A stretch of 64,000 nucleotides of DNA from DASYML01 sp036009045. Lineage in GTDB: Bacteria; Acidobacteriota; Blastocatellia; Pyrinomonadales; Pyrinomonadaceae. Position numbers and translations under genes: made by a program. This document shows positions 42,297 to 51,255 of this stretch, piece by piece (position 1 is the first letter of the stretch; each line of letters starts with the position of its first letter). The notes under the pieces were generated by a model, which saw nothing but the letters and a program-made list of their open reading frames with translations, made no database searches and was not told the DNA's origin. Location of the stretch: assembly GCA_036009045.1 (NCBI GenBank), contig DASYML010000175.1:1-64000 (forward strand). Reading direction: 5' to 3'.

Positions 42297-43046
42297 GTGA
42301 GTCTTTTGCTTGAAGGAAAGCGCGCCTTTGTGACGGGCGGGACGCGCGGGCTGGGCGCTGCGATGTGCGAAGTCTTTGCGCGAGAAGGCGCGGACGTGGC
42401 CTTTAATTTCAACTCGCGCGAAGACCTGGCGGCGGAGACGTTGGAGAAAATTCGCGCGCTTGGACGACGCGCCGTCAGTTACAAGATTTCCGTGACGGAC
42501 CGCGTCGGCCTCAAGAAGATGACGCGCGAACTCGTGGAAGCCTGGGGCGGGATAGATATTTTAGTCAACAACGCGGCCATCAATCGCGGCGACAACTTCG
42601 CCACGACGACTGATAGAGCGTGGGACGAAGTCATCAACACGAACGTCAACAGTTTGTTCGCCGTCACCAAGCCCATCTACAAGCAGATGATTCGCCAGCG
42701 CAAGGGAAATATTCTCAACATCACTTCCATCGGCGCGATTCGCTCGCTGCCGACCTCCGTCCACTACGCGACCTCCAAGGCGGCTGTCATAGGCTTTACC
42801 AAATGTCTCTCGCGCGAAGCGGCGACCTTCGGCGTCGCCGTCAACGCCATCGCCGCAGGCATCTTCGACACGGACCTCGCGCACACGCTGCCCGAACGCT
42901 TGATGCAGATGCATAGTTTCTGGGTCTCAAGAGGCGCGCCCGGACGACCCGCCGAACTCGCGGAGATAGCCGCCTTCATGACCAGCGACCGCAACAGCTA
43001 CATGAACGGCGAGGTCGTCATCGTTGACGGCGGCGCAGTCACCTAA
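42297..43046 (+). CDS. Short-chain dehydrogenase/reductase, FabG-like
   Basis: 249 residues from the GTG at 42297. Classical SDR: cofactor motif VTGGTRGLGAAM, NNAAINRG, catalytic Ser in ITSIGAIRS and YxxxK in YATSKAA, then AVNAIAAGIFDTDL and the C-terminal YMNGEVVIVDGG. FabG-type 3-oxoacyl reductases share these motifs, but a different NADP-dependent alcohol or sugar substrate is possible. The region YxxxK is intact, unlike the extended SDR at 18082. Its promoter or attenuator is the terminator hairpin just upstream. Confidence 0.88.
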   Translation: MSLLLEGKRAFVTGGTRGLGAAMCEVFAREGADVAFNFNSREDLAAETLEKIRALGRRAVSYKISVTDRVGLKKMTRELVEAWGGIDILVNNAAINRGDNFATTTDRAWDEVINTNVNSLFAVTKPIYKQMIRQRKGNILNITSIGAIRSLPTSVHYATSKAAVIGFTKCLSREAATFGVAVNAIAAGIFDTDLAHTLPERLMQMHSFWVSRGAPGRPAELAEIAAFMTSDRNSYMNGEVVIVDGGAVT

Positions 43047-43115
43047 AATTCCAACCCGATGAAGCGATAGCTTGTCTCTCATCAAAGTGGCGGAGCATCT
43101 TTGCTCTACACGTTT

Positions 43116-44156
43116 CTATTGCGACTGGTCCAGAGATTTCTCCAGAGCCTTGAGACGCGTTGCGAGTGCGCGAATCGTTCTGTGCATCTCACCGAGGCGA
43201 CGGAAGGCGGCGGTCGAGCGCAGCCATTCCTTATTATCGAAAGCGGGGATGCCGGAGATGATTTTGCCCGGAGCAATATCATGGCTCGTCGCGCTCTTGG
43301 CCGTCAGCACCACGTCGTCGCCGATGGTCAGATGTCCGGCGACGCCAGCCTGTCCCGCGAGAATCACGCGTCGCCCGATGTGCGAGCTACCCGCGAGGCC
43401 CACCTGCGCGCAGAGCAAAGAGTCTTCATCAACGGTACATGAATGGCCTATCTGGACCAGATTATCAATCTTGACTCCGCGCTTGATACGCGTCTCTCCG
43501 ACGGAGGCGCGGTCTATCGTCGCGCCCGCGCCTATCTCCACGTCATCTTCTATGACGACGCGGCCCGCCTGCGGAATCTTCAGCCAGCGGCCCTCTTCAT
43601 CCTTCGCATAGCCGAAGCCGTCCGAGCCAATCACCGCATTGTTGTATACGACCACGCGCTCGCCCAGCACGCAGTTCTCGCGGATGCTCGCGCCCGAATG
43701 TATGACGGACGAAGCGCCGACCCGCGCGCCGTCGTAGATAGTCACGTTCGGATAAAGACGCACGCCTGGTCCAATTATGGCTTCGCGCCCGATGACCACG
43801 CTCGCGCCAATCCAGACATCCGACGCCACGCTCGCCGTCGCATCAATGAACGCCGCCGGATGAATGAAAGGCTCGAACAACGGTTCTGGATGAAAGAGCC
43901 TGAGCGCGCGCGTGTAAGCCAGGTAAGGATCGCGCGCGCGCAGGATGGCTATGTCTCTTTCCACCGGGACGCCTTCGCCGACGTAGACGGCGGATGCGCG
44001 CGTCGTGTTGAGACGCGGCGTATAACGCGGGTTAGACAGAAACGTGGCCTGGCCCGCAACGGCATCATCCAGCCCAGCCGCGCCGTTGATTTCCAGTTCG
44101 GCGTCTGCGCCTTCAAGGCTCGCACCCGTCAGGTGCGCCAGTTCTGAGATTTTCAT
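43116..44156 (-). CDS. lpxD: UDP-3-O-(3-hydroxyacyl)glucosamine N-acyltransferase
   Basis: Third step of lipid A synthesis: adds the N-linked hydroxyacyl chain from acyl-ACP. 346 residues from the ATG 44156 (MKISELAHLTGASLEG). The N-terminal uridine-binding domain includes GQATFLSNPRYTPRL; then a left-handed beta-helix of hexapeptide repeats (VWIGASVVIGREAIIGPG, VVIEDDVEIGAGATIDRA), and the catalytic His region VQIGHSCTVDEDSLLCAQ. C-terminal helical segment RRLGEMHRTIRALATRLK. It supports a real LPS outer membrane together with the heptose block. Confidence 0.94.
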   Translation of the reverse strand: MKISELAHLTGASLEGADAELEINGAAGLDDAVAGQATFLSNPRYTPRLNTTRASAVYVGEGVPVERDIAILRARDPYLAYTRALRLFHPEPLFEPFIHPAAFIDATASVASDVWIGASVVIGREAIIGPGVRLYPNVTIYDGARVGASSVIHSGASIRENCVLGERVVVYNNAVIGSDGFGYAKDEEGRWLKIPQAGRVVIEDDVEIGAGATIDRASVGETRIKRGVKIDNLVQIGHSCTVDEDSLLCAQVGLAGSSHIGRRVILAGQAGVAGHLTIGDDVVLTAKSATSHDIAPGKIISGIPAFDNKEWLRSTAAFRRLGEMHRTIRALATRLKALEKSLDQSQ

Positions 44157-44197
44157 GTCTGGAAGTTTAGCGCATGAGCGGTGAAGCGCGCACATCT

Positions 44198-46738
44198 TCA
44201 CATTAAATTAATCGGATCAATCTCCACATTGACGGCGCGCAGGTCGTGGCCGCGCGCGGCTGTTTCCGCGAAGGCGATGTCTATGGTCTGGCGCAGGTGT
44301 GTGCGGTTGCGGGATTTGACGAGGAGTTGGATGCGGTGCTCGCCCCGGAGACGCGCGAGTGGGGCCGGGGCTGGTCCAAGAATACGACAGTGGCGCTCGC
44401 GGTTGGCTTCATCTAAGGCTCTTCTGATTTCGGCGGCGGTGGTCTGTGCGCGTGTCAAATCTTCGCCGTGGACGAGCAGCGAAGCGAGGGAGACGAAGGG
44501 CGGGTAGCTGAGATTTTTGCGATAGTGAATCTCTTCGTTATAAAAGCCCGCGTAATCCTGCGCGCAGGCGTGCTTGAGCGCGTAGTGCGTCGGGTGGTAG
44601 GTCTGTATGAGGACGCGCCCGGCGAGGTCTCCACGACCGGCGCGGCCCGCGACCTGCGTGATTAGTTGAAAGGTCCTTTCGGCTGAACGAAAGTCCGGCA
44701 GCGAGAGTCCCGCGTCAACCGAGACGACGCCGACCAGCGTGACGTTCGGAAAGTCGTGCCCTTTGGCGAGCATCTGTGTGCCCACGAGCATGTCCAGTTC
44801 GCCCGCGCCGAATTCCAGTATGGCACGCTCGAAGAGTTTGCGGCGCGAGGTCGTGTCGCGGTCCAGTCTGGAGATGCGAAGAGTGGGGAAACGCTTGCGT
44901 AGCATCTCCTCTAGCTGCTCCGTCCCTTCGCCGACGTAGTAGATATATTTTCCGGCGCAGGCAGGGCATTGACGCGGCGCGCCCTGCCTGTGATTGCAGT
45001 AATGACAGACGAGGCTCATCTCGCTGCGATGATAGGTGAGCGTGACATCGCAGTTGGGGCAGTGAACACTCTCGCCGCAGGAGCGGCAGAGGACAAAGCT
45101 GGAATAGCCGCGACGGTTGAGGAGAATGATGGACTGCTCGCCGCGCTGGTGAGTCTCTTCGATGGCCGCGAGTAATTGGTCCGAAAATACTTCGGGCTTG
45201 CCGTGTTGAGAAAAGACTTCGCGCATGTCTACGATTTCGGCGCGGGCCATCGCGCGGTTAGCGATGCGATTCGGCAATTGCAGGTAGGTGTATTTCCCTG
45301 CGCGCGCGTTGTGGAAGGATTCGAGAGAGGGCGTCGCGGAGCCGAGCACGACGACCGCGTTTTCCTTGCTGGCGCGGACTATCCCTGTGTCGCGCCCGTT
45401 GTAGTAGGGCGATTCCTGCTGGCGATAAGAGGTCTCGTGTTCTTCGTCTATGATGATGACGCCGAGGTTGGAGACGGGTGCGAAGACTGCGGAGCGCGTG
45501 CCTATGACGACCTGCGCTTCGCCTCTCTTCAAACGACTCCACTCGTCAAAGCGTTCTCCGGTCGTGAGAGACGAATGAAAGATGGCGACCTGATCTCCGA
45601 AGTGCGCGCGGAGGCGTCTTGAGAAGACGGGCGTGAGGGCTATTTCGGGGACGAGCATCATCGCGGAGCGTCCGCTCTGAAGCGCCGCGCTCATGGCGCG
45701 AATATAGACTTCTGTTTTGCCGCTGCCCGTCACTCCGTGCAGGAGAAAGGCCGCGTAGCGTCCCTCTCGCAGAGGGGCTTCGATGGCGCGCAGGGCCGTC
45801 GTTTGCTCAGCCGTCAAGTCGAGTTCTTCTCTGCCCGGCAGCGTCGCATTCGCTAAAGGGTCTCTGCGCACATCGCGTACAAATACCCGGACCAGCCCGC
45901 GTTTCTCCAGAGACTGAATCGTAGAGGCGCTCGCATCCGCCGCTTCGAGCAGAGAAGCGAATGACATCTCGCCGCCTTCCGCGATGAGCGTTTCGATAAT
46001 TCTCTGTTGCCCGCTTGTGAGCGCACGCGCGACGGACGGCCCCGCGTGTTCCTGTGGCGGCAGGAGACGCACGGCCTTGCGCCTTTTGACTTTGGCGAGC
46101 ACGGAACGCACGCGATGAGAGAGCTTGACCCAGCCCGCGCGCTCAATCTCGCGCGCGATGGCAGAGGTGCGAGCCTCACCGATGTGTTGCGCGATGGTGC
46201 GTAGGGAAACTTCGCCTTCATCCGCGACGATGCGAAGCGTGCGCGCCTTGGCCGTCGCCGTGCGATTGATGGGGAGGCGCGAGAGTTCGTCGCGTCCCTC
46301 CGGCGTGATGGAGAGAATCTGCTCGACCGTCGCGTTGAGACCCGCTGGCAGGGCCGCTTTCAAAACTTCACCCCACGGCGCGGCGTAATACTCCGCGACC
46401 CAGCGCGTGATTTCCAGAATCCCCGGCGTCAGCAAAGGCTCCGCGTCAAGCAGTTCCTCCGCATCTTTGACATCCTCTTCCAGGACATCCGCGCCCGCCT
46501 CCAACTCTTGCAACAGCGCCACGATATAACCCGTGATGCGTTTGCGCCCGAAGGGCACGAGCACCCGCGCGCCCAACTGCGCGTCCGCTTGCAAAGCGAG
46601 CGGGAGACGATAGGTAAACGTCTGCGCGACGCGCAAGGGCACGGCGACCTCCGCGTAAAGCGGCGGTGGATGGCGCACGCCCTCGCGTGTCTGGTTGATG
46701 GCGGAAAGTTTTGACCGGGCTGCTGTGTCTCTCTGCAC
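44198..46738 (-). CDS. priA: Primosomal protein N' (replication restart helicase PriA)
   Basis: 846 residues from the GTG at 46738 (the start is not certain; a weak upstream context). 3'-DNA-binding domain VAVPLRVAQTFTYRLP; winged helix region; helicase core with Walker A LLHGVTGSGKTEVY and DEEH box VIIIDEEHETSYRQ; zinc-binding cysteines CRSCGESVHCPNCDV and CHYCNHRQ...CPACAGKY; motif V/VI QTYHPTHYAL and ITQVAGRAGRG. It restarts stalled replication forks. Convergent with lpxD? No: same strand, lpxD lies 41 nt downstream. Confidence 0.95.
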   Translation of the reverse strand: MQRDTAARSKLSAINQTREGVRHPPPLYAEVAVPLRVAQTFTYRLPLALQADAQLGARVLVPFGRKRITGYIVALLQELEAGADVLEEDVKDAEELLDAEPLLTPGILEITRWVAEYYAAPWGEVLKAALPAGLNATVEQILSITPEGRDELSRLPINRTATAKARTLRIVADEGEVSLRTIAQHIGEARTSAIAREIERAGWVKLSHRVRSVLAKVKRRKAVRLLPPQEHAGPSVARALTSGQQRIIETLIAEGGEMSFASLLEAADASASTIQSLEKRGLVRVFVRDVRRDPLANATLPGREELDLTAEQTTALRAIEAPLREGRYAAFLLHGVTGSGKTEVYIRAMSAALQSGRSAMMLVPEIALTPVFSRRLRAHFGDQVAIFHSSLTTGERFDEWSRLKRGEAQVVIGTRSAVFAPVSNLGVIIIDEEHETSYRQQESPYYNGRDTGIVRASKENAVVVLGSATPSLESFHNARAGKYTYLQLPNRIANRAMARAEIVDMREVFSQHGKPEVFSDQLLAAIEETHQRGEQSIILLNRRGYSSFVLCRSCGESVHCPNCDVTLTYHRSEMSLVCHYCNHRQGAPRQCPACAGKYIYYVGEGTEQLEEMLRKRFPTLRISRLDRDTTSRRKLFERAILEFGAGELDMLVGTQMLAKGHDFPNVTLVGVVSVDAGLSLPDFRSAERTFQLITQVAGRAGRGDLAGRVLIQTYHPTHYALKHACAQDYAGFYNEEIHYRKNLSYPPFVSLASLLVHGEDLTRAQTTAAEIRRALDEANRERHCRILGPAPAPLARLRGEHRIQLLVKSRNRTHLRQTIDIAFAETAARGHDLRAVNVEIDPINLM

Positions 46739-46755
46739 GAGAAATAAAATGACAG

Positions 46756-47349
46756 CTATGAGGCCGTTTGTAAAAGAGCGCGCACGCGCTTCATGTCTTC
46801 CCAGACCTCTCGCTTCTTGGAAGGGTCGCGCAGCAGGTAGGCGGGATTGAAAGTCGGCATCAATTGCATCCCGTAATAATCGTGGAATTCGCCGCGCATT
46901 TGCGAGATGGGTTTTTTGGTCCTGAGCAGAGCGCGCGTCGGCGTATTACCGAAAGCGATAATCGCCCTCGGACGCACGGCGGCGAGTTCGCGGTGTAAGT
47001 AAGGCGTGAAGAATGAGAGCACTTCGGGCGTTAACTCATCGCCGCTGCTGATGTACTTGACGGTGTTGGTGAGATAGCACTCATCGCGCTTGAGATTGAT
47101 GCTGGCGAGGATGCGTTCGAGCATCTGTCCCGCCGGACCCATGAAGGGCCGACCGCTGTCTATGTCCGGCGGGCCGGGCGATTCACCGACCACCGCGACG
47201 CGCGCGCCGACGTTGCCTTCACCGAGAATAAAGATGCGCCCGGCAAACTGCGGCATTGCCTTGCCGCGCTGCAAAAGCTCCGCGTTGACCTCCGCCAGCG
47301 TCTCAACAGGCCCCTCTGCGGGCGTCTCATCAAACAGTGATGATTGCAT
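46756..47349 (-). CDS. Uracil-DNA glycosylase family 4-like paralog lacking Fe-S cysteines
   Basis: 197 residues clearly related to the neighbouring glycosylase: VVGESPGPPDIDSGRPFMGP matches motif 1 and PTFNPAYLLRDPSKKREVWE matches its C-terminal motif. But the N-terminal CxxC and both later cluster cysteines are missing (C to Y and C to F at the aligned positions; only one Cys, in DECYL, remains) and the motif-2 His is Asn (FNPAYLL). It could be a glycosylase with different specificity, a cofactor-free regulator, or a decayed duplicate; its conserved core argues against decay. Same strand as and 146 nt from the canonical copy. Confidence 0.82.
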   Translation of the reverse strand: MQSSLFDETPAEGPVETLAEVNAELLQRGKAMPQFAGRIFILGEGNVGARVAVVGESPGPPDIDSGRPFMGPAGQMLERILASINLKRDECYLTNTVKYISSGDELTPEVLSFFTPYLHRELAAVRPRAIIAFGNTPTRALLRTKKPISQMRGEFHDYYGMQLMPTFNPAYLLRDPSKKREVWEDMKRVRALLQTAS

Positions 47350-47352
47350 AAG

Positions 47353-47502
47353 TACAGTGACAAGTGACCAGTGATGAGTGACAAGTTAAAACAAGTGATG
47401 AGTGACAAGTGATGAGTGGTGAAACATAAATAAAAGCTTATCCCTTATCACTCATCGCTGTTTTTTCTTGCTTCTCACTCTTCACTTGTCACTCGTCACT
47501 CT
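47353..47502. repeat. Inverted repeat, family C, complex
   Basis: Tandem CAGTGACAAGTGACCAGTGA... words with a matching right side ...CACTTGTCACTCGTCACTC. Several extra GTGATGAGTGACAAGT words occur inside. It separates the two glycosylase paralogs. Confidence 0.8.
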
Positions 47503-48503
47503 TTTAGCTTTCCGTCGAGGAAGTTGCGGACGGTCTTCATGTCCTCCCAGGCTTCGCGTTTCTTGGAGGGGTCGCGGAGCAGGTAGGCTGGGTGAAACGT
47601 GGGCATCACCTTGATGCCCTTGTAGTCTTGAAATTTCCCGCGCAGCTTCGTGATGCCCTCTTTGGTGTCGAGCAGGTTTTTCATCGCCGTGTTGCCGAGG
47701 ACGACGATCACTTCGGGCCGCACGATGGCGATTTCGCGCAGGAGAAAAGGCTTGCAGGTGTGCGCCTCTTGCAGCGTCGGCGTGCGATTCTGCGGCGGGC
47801 GGCAGCGATTGACGTTGCCTATCATGACATCTTCGCGCTTGAGGCCGATGGCTTCGATAATCTTGTTGAGCAGTTGGCCCGCGCGACCGACAAAGGGACG
47901 CCCCGATGCGTCTTCATCCGCGCCCGGAGCCTCGCCTATGAACATCAAACGCGCCTGGCGATTGCCCTCGCTGTTGACGACGCGCGTCCGGCTCTCGCTC
48001 AAAGGGCAGCGCATGCAGATGCCTATATCGGTCCAAATATCTTCGAGCGTTTCATTGGCCTGAGGCAGACTCTCTTCGTCCTGCGGCGTGATTTCGCCGA
48101 AGAGCGTGTCCATCGGCGGCGGTGGTACTGCGTCAGGATATTTTTTCGTCTTTCGTGTAGCCATGTCCGTTTGACCCTGTGAAGTGTGCGTCGAATCTCT
48201 GTCCTGGGGGCTTTGCAAATTAACGGGCGGAGGCGAAACAGCAGCAGCAGCGTGCGTGCCCGCCCGCGCGTTGCGCTCAAGCGCCGCACGTTGCGCCGCA
48301 GTCGGTGTTATCCGCGCCTCTGCCTTCTTGATTTCCGGCGGCGACGCGATGGTTGATGACGCGATTGGCGACGACCCGCCGCGCGCAGACTCTACGGCAG
48401 ATTCTACGAACGTCACGCCGAGTTCGCGCAAATATGAGACATACTCGCCGGTGTCTTCAACGAGCGCGCGTAGAGAGTCCGCGAGATTTTCATCGGCTGC
48501 CAT
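47496..48503 (-). CDS. Family 4 uracil-DNA glycosylase (4Fe-4S) with long N-terminal extension
   Basis: 335 residues. The C-terminal about 180 form a canonical type 4 UDG: cluster cysteines C163, C166, C234 and C250 (CMRC, NRCRPP, HTCKPF), motif 1 GEAPGADEDASGRPFVGRAG and motif 2 PTFHPAYLLR with His304. It excises uracil from deaminated or misincorporated DNA. The first about 150 residues (LRALVEDTGEYVSYLRELGV, then a Pro/Ser/Thr-rich linker) are not part of the usual enzyme; an internal ATG at 48164 would give a conventional 222-residue protein. CoaBC lies 16 nt upstream. Confidence 0.9.
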   Translation of the reverse strand: MAADENLADSLRALVEDTGEYVSYLRELGVTFVESAVESARGGSSPIASSTIASPPEIKKAEARITPTAAQRAALERNARAGTHAAAAVSPPPVNLQSPQDRDSTHTSQGQTDMATRKTKKYPDAVPPPPMDTLFGEITPQDEESLPQANETLEDIWTDIGICMRCPLSESRTRVVNSEGNRQARLMFIGEAPGADEDASGRPFVGRAGQLLNKIIEAIGLKREDVMIGNVNRCRPPQNRTPTLQEAHTCKPFLLREIAIVRPEVIVVLGNTAMKNLLDTKEGITKLRGKFQDYKGIKVMPTFHPAYLLRDPSKKREAWEDMKTVRNFLDGKLKE

Positions 48504-48519
48504 GTGGTTCGCTTCGCAA

Positions 48520-49845
48520 TTATTTCACATTCCGCGCCAGTTGCGGAATGCGCGCGGCCTCAGATAAGGATTCAGTTTCGTTTTGAGCATTCTCCAGGTT
48601 CTCGCGTTGAGCGCTGACTACGTTCAAGCGCAAGCGCGCTATCTGGTCCAGGATGCGATGCGCGGCCTCGCGTTTGGACATCAAGGGCAACTCGACCGCG
48701 TTCCCGCGCGTGAGAATCGTGACGATGTTGGTCTCCGTGTCAAAGCCCGCGCCCGCGCGCGTCACGTCGTTGGCGATGATGGCATCCAGACGTTTGCGTT
48801 CGAGCTTGGCACGGGCCTGGGCCAACACGTCAAACGTCTCAGCCGCGAAGCCTACGACGAGCAGACCGTCGCGCTTTGAGGCGGCCACAGACGCGAGAAT
48901 GTCAGGCGTCGGCTCAAGCGTCAAGGTCAACTGCGCCACGGATTTCTTTATCTTCTGCGCGGCAGGCTCAGTGGGTCTGTAATCGGAGACGGCGGCGGCG
49001 GCGATAAAGATAGTCGCGTCCTCCACTTCCTTCATCACCGCGTTGAGCATCTCTTCCGCCGACAGGGCGCGCAGTAACTTCACGTCCTGCGCGGGCGGTT
49101 GCGCGGTGGTTGCGCCCGCGACGACCGTTACGGATGCGCCACGCGCGCGAGCCGCTTCGGCCAGCGCGAATCCCATCCGGCCAGAAGAGTTGTTGGAGAG
49201 AAACCTGACCGGGTCAATCTGTTCGCGCGTCGCGCCGGTCGTAATCAAGATGCGCTCTCCCTTCAGGTCTTGAGTCGTATCCCGCGCTCTCTCTCGCAAA
49301 ATATCCAGCGCGGCGGCGACGATCAATTCGGGGTCGCTCAAGCGTCCCGGTCCAATTGTGCCGCAAGCCATCTCGCCGGAGTCCGGCTCAACGACACGCA
49401 CTCCATCCGCGCGCAGTTGCTTGAGATTGCGCTGCGTCGCCGGATGATTCCACATCGTTGTGTTCATCGCGGGCGCGATGAGGACAGGAGCGTTGCAGGC
49501 CAGGTAAGTCGAGGTGAGAAAATCGTCCGCGACGCCGTGGGCCAACTTGGCGATGATGTTGGCGGTGGCCGGGGCTATTAAAAAAAGGTCCACTGTCTGC
49601 GAAAAGGTGATGTGCGCGATGGGGTCGGGGTTATCCGGCGCGTAATCGTCAACGATGACGTGCGAGCCGGAAAGCGCGCGAAAGGTCAGCGGCGTGATGA
49701 ATTCGCAGGCCCGCTCGGTCATCGCCACGCGCACGCTGCACCCCGCTCGTTGCAAGCCGCGCAGGACTTCCGCAGCCTTGTAAGCCGCAATCCCGCCGCT
49801 GATGCCGAGCGCCACTCGTTGGCCCATCTCTGCCTGTGTCGTCAT
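48520..49845 (-). CDS. coaBC: Bifunctional phosphopantothenoylcysteine decarboxylase/synthase
   Basis: Two consecutive steps of coenzyme A synthesis: CoaB joins cysteine to phosphopantothenate, CoaC decarboxylates the product. 441 residues. CoaC domain: LGISGGIAAYKAAEVLRGL, IAPATANIIAKLAHG, MNTTMWNHPATQ, and the active-site loop MACGTIGPGRLSDP with the essential Cys. CoaB domain: ITTGATREQIDPVRFLSNNS, AAAVSDYRPTE and VGFAAET. Start MTTQAEMGQRVAL at ATG 49845. A family A repeat lies upstream. Confidence 0.95.
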   Translation of the reverse strand: MTTQAEMGQRVALGISGGIAAYKAAEVLRGLQRAGCSVRVAMTERACEFITPLTFRALSGSHVIVDDYAPDNPDPIAHITFSQTVDLFLIAPATANIIAKLAHGVADDFLTSTYLACNAPVLIAPAMNTTMWNHPATQRNLKQLRADGVRVVEPDSGEMACGTIGPGRLSDPELIVAAALDILRERARDTTQDLKGERILITTGATREQIDPVRFLSNNSSGRMGFALAEAARARGASVTVVAGATTAQPPAQDVKLLRALSAEEMLNAVMKEVEDATIFIAAAAVSDYRPTEPAAQKIKKSVAQLTLTLEPTPDILASVAASKRDGLLVVGFAAETFDVLAQARAKLERKRLDAIIANDVTRAGAGFDTETNIVTILTRGNAVELPLMSKREAAHRILDQIARLRLNVVSAQRENLENAQNETESLSEAARIPQLARNVK

Positions 49846-49848
49846 AAC

Positions 49849-49955
49849 AAGTCGGGAGTCCGGAGTCGTGAATCAAGAGTCAAAAGCAGTTGGCTCTGAC
49901 CTGAAATCCGAGACCTTAAACTTCAAAACGTTCTTAGACTCTGGACTCTTGACTG
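49849..49955. repeat. Inverted repeat, family A, degenerate
   Basis: AAGTCGGGAGTCCGGAGTCG... and ...CTTAGACTCTGGACTCTTGA with long imperfect centre. A further half element (GACTCCCGACTCCCGACTCT) lies at 50020-50045 in the same 308-bp gap. Confidence 0.75.
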
Positions 49956-50153
49956 TTGAATGTAGCACCGCCGGTTGAGGGCGTGCAACGTACGCTCGCC
50001 ACCTCTTTGTAAATGTCTTTGACTCCCGACTCCCGACTCTTGACTGAGTGAGATTCATGTTTGCACGGATGCGGGGCCGTGTGTGGTAAACTTTGAGCGT
50101 TGGTGCGCGTCGCCCCCAAATACCTTTGCGCGCATCTCAGGTCGTAAAAGTTT

Positions 50154-50774
50154 ATGAGACGAGGAAGAGGTGCTTTTCGCTTCGCTGTGTTGGTCCTGGT
50201 CTGCCTGATAGCGAGCCTCGCGTGGTCGGGCGCGGGCATAGCGCAGGGTTCGCGGTCGGAGTCGGACGAGGAGTTTGGCCCGGTCGTGCGCGCGTACCTT
50301 GGATACCTGCGTAACGAGCAGGAGGTCGTTGATGATCGCGCCAGCCGCCGCGAGATTAACCAGAAATATTACCTGCGCAACACCAATCGCATACGCGCCC
50401 TGCGACAGATAGCCGTGCGGCTGGCGCGCGAGACGAAGAATGATTACCTGCCGGAATTTGAGGCCGTGACGCGCGACGAATTCGGCAATCTCTTCGAGAC
50501 TCCGCCGAGGCCGGAAAGCCTCTCGACGGGCGCTGTGCTCAATCATACTTTCAGGTTCCTGGGCGTCGTGCGCTCGCGCGAACTCTTCTACGTCTTCGCG
50601 CGGCTGGACCCTTACGAGCAGGCGGAGTTGATTAAAAAGGACTCTACGACGAACCCTATGGTCGGCCAGACTCCGCCCCAGCCGCTTCAGTCTCCGGCGA
50701 CGAGCGGCCCGGCCCAGACGATTCCGGCGAATCACCAGGTCAACAGCCGCCCGCGCCGCGTCAGCGTGCCGTGA
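50154..50774 (+). CDS. Uncharacterised secreted protein (206 aa)
   Basis: I recognise no named domain. Signal peptide FAVLVLVCLIASLAWSGAGIAQ (about residues 9-30). The mature part is mostly helical and charged: VVRAYLGYLRNEQEVVDDRA, NTNRIRALRQIAVRLARET, then RFLGVVRSRELFYVFARLDP, with a Pro/Thr-rich tail. The start at ATG 50154 is supported by the signal peptide. Its stop overlaps the next gene by GTGA, so the two proteins are translationally coupled. Confidence 0.75.
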   Translation: MRRGRGAFRFAVLVLVCLIASLAWSGAGIAQGSRSESDEEFGPVVRAYLGYLRNEQEVVDDRASRREINQKYYLRNTNRIRALRQIAVRLARETKNDYLPEFEAVTRDEFGNLFETPPRPESLSTGAVLNHTFRFLGVVRSRELFYVFARLDPYEQAELIKKDSTTNPMVGQTPPQPLQSPATSGPAQTIPANHQVNSRPRRVSVP

Positions 50775-51187
50775 AAAATTTTCGGGCCGCAAATTTTTGG
50801 GCCAACACAGGGACAGCGTTGCCACAAAAGCCCATGCGCCAGCCGACACTTTTCGAGAAACAGACGGGCCAGGAGGAAGTCGAGACGGAGCAGTTGGTGC
50901 TCTACGCGCTTGGCGAATTTCAGGCGCGCGGCAAGGCGCTGGCCGCGCGCGACCTGCCGCTGGACCGCCTGCGCGGCGCCTTCAAACGCGCCTGTGAAGC
51001 CTTTGGCATCGAAGAGTTGACGGACGAGCGAGCCGTCGCCGCGCTCGAATCAATCGGCGCAAACATACGCCGCGTCCAGCCCTTCGTCGCCAAACATCCC
51101 TTTCGCGTCATCGTCCCAACGGACTTGGCCCAACGCGCGCTCTCCATTTACCAGGAAGCAAAAAAGAGGCTGGAGACTAGAGACTAG
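50771..51187 (+). CDS. Uncharacterised protein (138 aa), coupled to the previous gene
   Basis: Family not recognised. Starts GTG at 50771, overlapping the previous stop (GTGA); an ATG at 50834 (MRQPTLFEKQ) is an alternative. Predicted mostly helical; EQLVLYALGEFQARGKALAA and ERAVAALESIGANIRRVQPF are the clearest segments. No signal peptide. The last residues (LETRD) and stop are encoded by a family B repeat. A regulatory or complex-forming role with the upstream secreted protein cannot be shown. Confidence 0.65.
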   Translation: MKNFRAANFWANTGTALPQKPMRQPTLFEKQTGQEEVETEQLVLYALGEFQARGKALAARDLPLDRLRGAFKRACEAFGIEELTDERAVAALESIGANIRRVQPFVAKHPFRVIVPTDLAQRALSIYQEAKKRLETRD

Positions 51188-51244
51188 AGGCTGGTAAAAA
51201 ACAGTTTGCTTTAACCAGCCTCCAGCCTCTAACCTCTAGCCTCC
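51170..51244. repeat. Inverted repeat, family B
   Basis: AGGCTGGAGACTAGAGACTA... with ...AACCAGCCTCCAGCCTCTAACC around a loop of GTAAAAAACAGTTTGCTTTAA. The left arm encodes the end of the preceding gene. Confidence 0.9.
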
Positions 51245-51255
51245 ATCTATAATCA

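Noticed and set aside
50055..50849. 264-aa minus-strand frame
   Set aside because: Antisense to the secreted 206-aa gene, which has a signal peptide and a GTGA coupling to the next gene. The antisense protein has no recognisable features.
51248..51253. TATAAT as a promoter of the permease
   Set aside because: It ends 3 nt before the TTG start, too near for a transcript that includes the start codon, and it borders a repeat.
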